Part shown: one piece after another, positions 34,715-37,352 of the stretch
Layout: every line of letters begins with the position of its first letter
Numbering within the stretch: the stretch's first letter is position 1
Source: JBOCEF01 sp047610385
GTDB lineage: Bacteria; Pseudomonadota; Alphaproteobacteria; Rhodobacterales; Rhodobacteraceae
Direction of reading: 5' to 3'
Assembly: GCA_047610385.1 (NCBI GenBank)
Contig: JBLGAC010000039.1
Location: 1 to 37,352, forward strand
DNA length: 37,352 nucleotides
Made by a program: the position numbers and the translations under genes
Notes under the pieces: model-generated
Seen by the model: only the letters and a program-made list of their open reading frames with translations
Databases searched by the model: none
Told to the model about the DNA's origin: nothing

Positions 34715-34753
34715 GGGGCGCTTACGCGGCCCCACCGGGGCCACGGTCGCCCC
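34715..34753 (-). repeat. Palindromic insert, copy F (in IS5 transposase; divergent type)
   Basis: A nested palindrome: outer ggggcg with cgcccc, inner ggcccc with ggggcc around acc. On the minus strand the inner hairpin is followed by GCGTAAGCGC, like CGTAAGGCGC after the hairpin of copy D. It splits the conserved KGYDAGKKV region of the transposase. Confidence 0.55.
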
Positions 34754-35409
34754 TCACCGTAGCCTTTTAACCCCCTTTTTGATCCGCCGTCCTGACGGTC
34801 TGACTGTCGATGATGGCAGCCGAGGGTGAGGCTTCGCGCCCGGCGCGCTCCCGGTCGGCCATGACCAGCATGTGATGGACCCTCGCCCACACCCCTTCGC
34901 GCTCCCAGCGGCGCAGGTAATGGTAAACCGTCTGCCAAGCGGGAAATCATGCGGCAGCAGCCGCCATCAACAGCCTGCGCGGAGCAGATACCGCGATCGC
35001 CTCGACGATCTCGCGCTTCGGCGCGCGGCGCGGGCGGCCGCCTGGAGCTGCGTCAGGGATCATCGGTTCTATCACGGCCCATTGGCAGTTCGTCAGGTCG
35101 CTCGGATAGGCGCGGCGCTTGCGGCGGGGCATCGGCATTCGTCTCGTGTTGTGGACTCCGACACCCCATGAATCACAACTCAAACCACGTGGGAATTGAC
35201 CTTCTCAAACACGCTCATACAGCGAGTTCCCTTTAGAAGCAGAGATAAATGAATTTGGTGGTCCGTATCTTGATTTGGGCGCTAATGGAAGCATTGATAT
35301 TGTGGCGCGAGATCGTGGGAAAGAATGTATGATGAAAGAAACATCTTCGCCTGATAAACTTGCGCGATGGGTGTTCGAAATATTTAAAAGGTCATGACTG
35401 ATTCCGGCG

Positions 35410-35634
35410 TTAACCTTCCTCTAGTGCAACGTAATCAGGCATCGGTATCGCGCGATAGCTCAGCCCGTTTCTGTCTGTGATGATTTGAGCCTGCGCGACG
35501 TTGCACCAGCCTGCATCGTCGTCTTGGCTGATGAGTTGGACTGACCGGTTGAAATCTTGCGCCTTGATGCTGGCCTTGGCGAAATAGAAAGCGCCCCCGC
35601 CCGCCAACAGTGCGGCCAACGCCAACGCGCGCAA
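35410..35634 (-). CDS. Small membrane-anchored hypothetical protein (possibly 5'-truncated)
   Basis: The frame reads RALALAALLAGGGAFYFAKA, a single membrane anchor, then IKAQDFNRSVQLISQDDDAG, WCNVAQAQIITDRNGLSY and RAIPMPDYVALEEG. A TTG at 35634 could start it (74 residues), but no ribosome-binding site is seen and the frame is open further up to the IS256 junction at about 35681. I do not recognise the family. It converges on the split AT-rich gene 12 bases away. The pair travels together inside the IS256 transposase. Confidence 0.45.
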   Translation of the reverse strand: MRALALAALLAGGGAFYFAKASIKAQDFNRSVQLISQDDDAGWCNVAQAQIITDRNGLSYRAIPMPDYVALEEG

Positions 35635-35680
35635 ACATGGACGCTTTTCGGTCGAGGCGATCGCGCAACGGCAGAGGCTT

Positions 35681-36783
35681 GCTGTCCTCGTTCGGGAATA
35701 TCCCAACCACGTTGGCGCGCCGCTTCACCTCTTTGTTAAGGCGCTCCAATGGGTTGGTGCTGTGCAGTTTGGTGCGGTGCTGCGCCGGGAACGCCATGTA
35801 GGCCAGAACGTCCGCTTCGCTGTCATCCATGAGCGCGGCCAGCTTGGGCCAACGCGGTCGCAGCTGGTCGGCGACGTGGCGCCAGACTTCGGTGGCTGCT
35901 TTTGGGTCGGGCTGGGTGAACGCCTGGCGGATCGCGGCGGCGACGACGGTGTGCCGAGCCTTCGGCACATGGGCGAGCGCGTTCCTCATCCAGTGAACGC
36001 GACACCGCTGCCAGGATGCGTCAAACACCCGCGCGATCGCCACTTTCAGCCCCGTGTGCGCGTCAGAGATCACCAGCTCCAACCCGCCCAGCCCTCGGGC
36101 CTACAGACTGCGCAGGAACTCGGTCCAGAAGGTCTCGGCTTCCGAGGGGCCGACGCAAAGGCCGATGATCTCGCGCCGCCCGTCGGTGTTCACCGCCACG
36201 GCGATTATCGCCGCGACTGACACGATCCGCCCGCCCTGGCGCACTTTGAGGTAGGTGGCGTCGAGCCACAGATAGGGCCATTCGCCGGTGAGCGGCCTGT
36301 CCAAGAAATCATGCACTCGCTCGTCTATGTCCTTGCAAAGCTTGGACAACGTGCTCTTGGATATCCCGCTCAGCCCCATAGCCTGCACCAGATCATCGAC
36401 TTTTCGCGTCGAGACGCCGCCGATCCAGGCTTCCTGAATGACGGCCACCAGCGCCTTCTCCGACGTGCGGCGCGGTTCCAGAAATCCCGGAAAGTACGAC
36501 CCCTGCCGCAGCTTCGGCACGCGCAGGTTCAGGGCCTCCATCCGGGTCTTGAGCTCGCGGTCGCGATAGCCGATCCGGTAGGTCTGGCGGCCTTCGCCGC
36601 GCTCATAGCGACCGGCGCCGATCATGCCTTCGACGTCGTGCTCCGTCAGCGTCTGGAGCACCGCCTCCCTTCTCGATGATTGCGGTGAAATCACCTGCCA
36701 GGCAATGGGATCACGGCGCGCAGGAAATCGCCCTCGTCATGCTTTTGCAGCAGCTCGATCAAGGGCATGTCGGTGTCGGTCAT
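35681..36783 (-). pseudogene. IS256-family transposase, N-terminal and central part
   Basis: ATG 36783 starts MTDTDMPLIELLQKHDEGDF and LRAV, then an insert (36666-36703) brings LPGR and a stop. After the insert the gene continues EAVLQTLTEHDVEGMIGAGR through the DDE core with YLWLDATYLKVR, LVISDAHTGLK and HSTNPLERLNKEVKRR. A TAG at 36101-36103 in LRSL-stop-ARGLGG interrupts it once more. The last matching residues are GIFPNEDS at 35681. Two stops and the split rule out an active product. Confidence 0.88.
36666..36703 (-). repeat. Palindromic insert, copy E (in IS256 transposase)
   Basis: On the minus strand: GCCTGGCAG, a short hairpin ggtga with tcacc, a spacer caatcat, then CGAGAAGGGA. It falls between the codons for LRAV and EAVLQ, which are LRAVTEAVLQ in relatives. 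The net gain is about 41 bases, and it creates a stop codon. Confidence 0.68.
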
Positions 36784-36905
36784 CGGGGTCTCCTTCGGTC
36801 CGTGGTTGAAGTCCGCAAACTCCACCATAAACCGACGTCATCGATGGCCGCCCTAGCTACACCGCCGGAGCGGCGCGAAATTACACAACGTCCGTGGACG
36901 GTACT

Positions 36906-36971
36906 CGTGCCTTCCTCGCCCTATTTCAGCATGAACTCCTTCTGCGCGTCCGAAAACCTCGATGCCTTCAT
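36906..36971 (-). pseudogene. IS3-family (IS51-like) OrfA, N-terminal fragment
   Basis: The frame reads MKASRFSDAQKEFMLK, a TAG, and GEEGT, the start of an IS51/IS407-type OrfA in which the stop replaces a Gln. The IS256 end follows at once. The OrfA piece on the far side of IS256 belongs to another IS3 subgroup, so this is a different element. Confidence 0.75.
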
Positions 36972-37075
36972 GGCTTTTCGCTTCTCTCCCAGACCGGGAA
37001 TCGTAGCGGAAAACTTCAGTTGTCGGCGATCCGGTTTCGGGGATCAGAGCACGCGGCGGGCACCCCCCAGCGTAG

Positions 37076-37222
37076 ACGCTTGACGATCTGGCGGCGGCGC
37101 GCGCGCTGGTGCGCGATCCTCGGATCACGGTTGAGGCGATGGCGAAACGTTTCGGCGTGGCGACCTCGACGCTCTATCGGCATCTGCCGGGGGGGGGGGG
37201 GGGGCAGCGCGCAGGAGGGCTG
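37076..37222 (+). pseudogene. Serine recombinase (resolvase/invertase), C-terminal helix-turn-helix fragment
   Basis: The frame reads TLDDLAAARALVRDPRITVE and AMAKRFGVATSTLYRHLPG, the C-terminal DNA-binding domain of Tn3-type resolvases or DNA invertases. The catalytic domain is missing because a stop lies just upstream at 37073. A run of 16 G follows LYRHLP. With one G fewer the frame would end GSAQEG-stop at 37222, a more normal C-terminus. Confidence 0.75.
37189..37204 (+). repeat. Run of 16 G
   Basis: Sixteen consecutive G residues lie inside the resolvase fragment after the CATCTGCC codons. Such a long run slips readily in replication and is a known sequencing weak point. Confidence 0.95.
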
Positions 37223-37352
37223 AGCGCGGGGCGACGGTTCCCGCCCGAGCGCCGAGAACCGATGTGCGGGCGGACCTTTTCTCTGCAGCGTCGGATCGCG
37301 CGCATGCCCGCGACCAAGCGCGACGCCGACCGCCTCTCGGGGCTTGGCCGGA
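37223..37352. other. Right edge without a recognised gene
   Basis: Both strands were read; no recognisable product was found. The frame after the G-run stays open on the plus strand to the edge (ending KRDADRLSGLGR), but it is Arg-rich and unlike any family I know. Confidence 0.4.

Larger units (their letters stand above)
34222..35135 (-). pseudogene. IS5-family transposase, frameshifted
   Basis: The N-terminus MPMPRRKRRAYPSDLTNCQW with IEPMIPDAAPGGRPR is the DUF4096-type start. A one-base insertion near 34990, a TGA, and a deletion near 34940 shift the frames. Later pieces include VYHYLRRWEREGVWARVH, ASPSAAIIDSQTVRTADQKG, TDTDGRLLTVEVHAGDIQDR, AGRLVKWAKDKANVTLEIVR and CRRLARDYEHLASVVETLI. 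Three palindromic inserts lie at 34715-34753, 34515-34549 and 34363-34398. The last adds about 13 residues in frame between VVIR and GWLIERT. Confidence 0.85.
34204..35217 (-). mobile_element. IS5-family element (about 1.0 kb), decayed
   Basis: Terminal inverted repeats are gagcgtgtctgagaagggtc at the left and, on the minus strand, gagcgtgtttgagaaggtca at the right: one mismatch and one indel. TA flanks it at 34202-34203 and 35218-35219, the usual IS427-group duplication; one extra A lies at the right end. The element contains one transposase gene on the minus strand with several frameshifts and three palindromic inserts. Confidence 0.8.
34142..35397 (+). pseudogene. Small AT-rich gene of unknown function, split by an IS5 insertion
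   Basis: The first part (34142-34203) reads MDLQKARDCLFAYATEKGVS. The second part (35220-35397) begins SEFPLEAEINEFGG and ends LARWVFEIFKRS. Joining them across a single TA gives an unbroken 79-residue reading frame (240 bases). The composition is much richer in A and T than any neighbour. I do not recognise the family; small acidic proteins of this look are common among immunity proteins and cargo genes of mobile DNA. GAGG lies 13 bases before the ATG, rather far. The IS5 copy creates a TAG one codon after the junction. Confidence 0.65.
33847..36901 (-). mobile_element. Decayed IS256-family element, interrupted by a 1.6-kb segment
   Basis: Imperfect terminal repeats face each other: acgtccgtcaaggtggtgta at 33847-33866 and ttacacaacgtccgtggacg at 36881-36900 (shared TTACAC.AC and GGACG). 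Between them the transposase is split at one codon position by 34043-35680, which carries an IS5 copy and two small genes. The transposase also has an internal stop and a palindromic insert, so the element is dead. Beyond each end lies IS3-type sequence, but of different subgroups. Confidence 0.7.

Noticed and set aside
1..37352. CRISPR array
   Set aside because: No regularly spaced direct repeats were seen; the repeated hairpins are irregularly spaced and differ inside.

Overview
The window looks like a stretch of an alphaproteobacterial chromosome of the Rhodobacterales (Rhodobacteraceae/Roseobacteraceae type). This rests on the trgB-cysK tellurite-resistance neighbourhood, a B12-dependent NrdJ reductase, OlsB, a short-chain dehydrogenase next to a ChrR-like protein, high GC, and dense ATGA-coupled gene pairs. 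All calls are from reading the sequence; no database search was run.

Layout. 1-1572: the 3' end of an IS5-type transposase, then a gene-poor stretch with one small zinc-ribbon ORF. 1573-2919: rpmI-rplT with a strong terminator, then an FMN riboswitch controlling a RibH2-type lumazine synthase. 2933-5177 (minus): SDR oxidoreductase, a Tat-exported DUF6134-like protein and a ChrR-like cupin that has lost its N-terminal zinc ligands. 5454-13190 (plus): trgB (GGCT-like/Nudix fusion), cysK, a large MscS-type channel, AlaX, sseA and a GNAT. 13191-17585: a regulatory region with CtrA-, DnaA- and NrdR-like sites in front of nrdJ, which ends in a textbook terminator. 18008-23160: ubiH-like monooxygenase, HAD phosphatase, methyltransferase, msrB, olsB, enoyl-CoA hydratase. 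23244-26091 (minus): NYN nuclease-like protein, O-antigen ligase/polymerase and sulfotransferase. 26583-29348 (minus): a two-subunit IorAB-like molybdenum hydroxylase. 29623-31685 (plus): a periplasmic-sensing histidine kinase with a receiver-only response regulator.

At about 32010 the core ends in a 3' fragment of a tRNA-Met gene, the usual scar of tRNA-targeted integration. To its right is an island remnant: a truncated gene resembling the dsDNA-nuclease-type N-terminal domain of defence proteins, then nested and decayed IS3, IS256 and IS5 copies. A small AT-rich gene (79 codons) is split by the IS5 copy and can be rejoined in frame across a TA duplication. A resolvase fragment with a 16-G run lies near the right edge.

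The most unusual signal is a family of GC-rich palindromic inserts of about 32-40 bp. Six copies lie inside the transposase genes of three unrelated IS families within 4 kb. Four share GCC(C/T)GGCAG, a variable hairpin, and GAGAGGG-like ends; two share a hairpin followed by CGTAAG. Some interrupt the transposase in frame and others shift the frame. I know of no named family that matches them.
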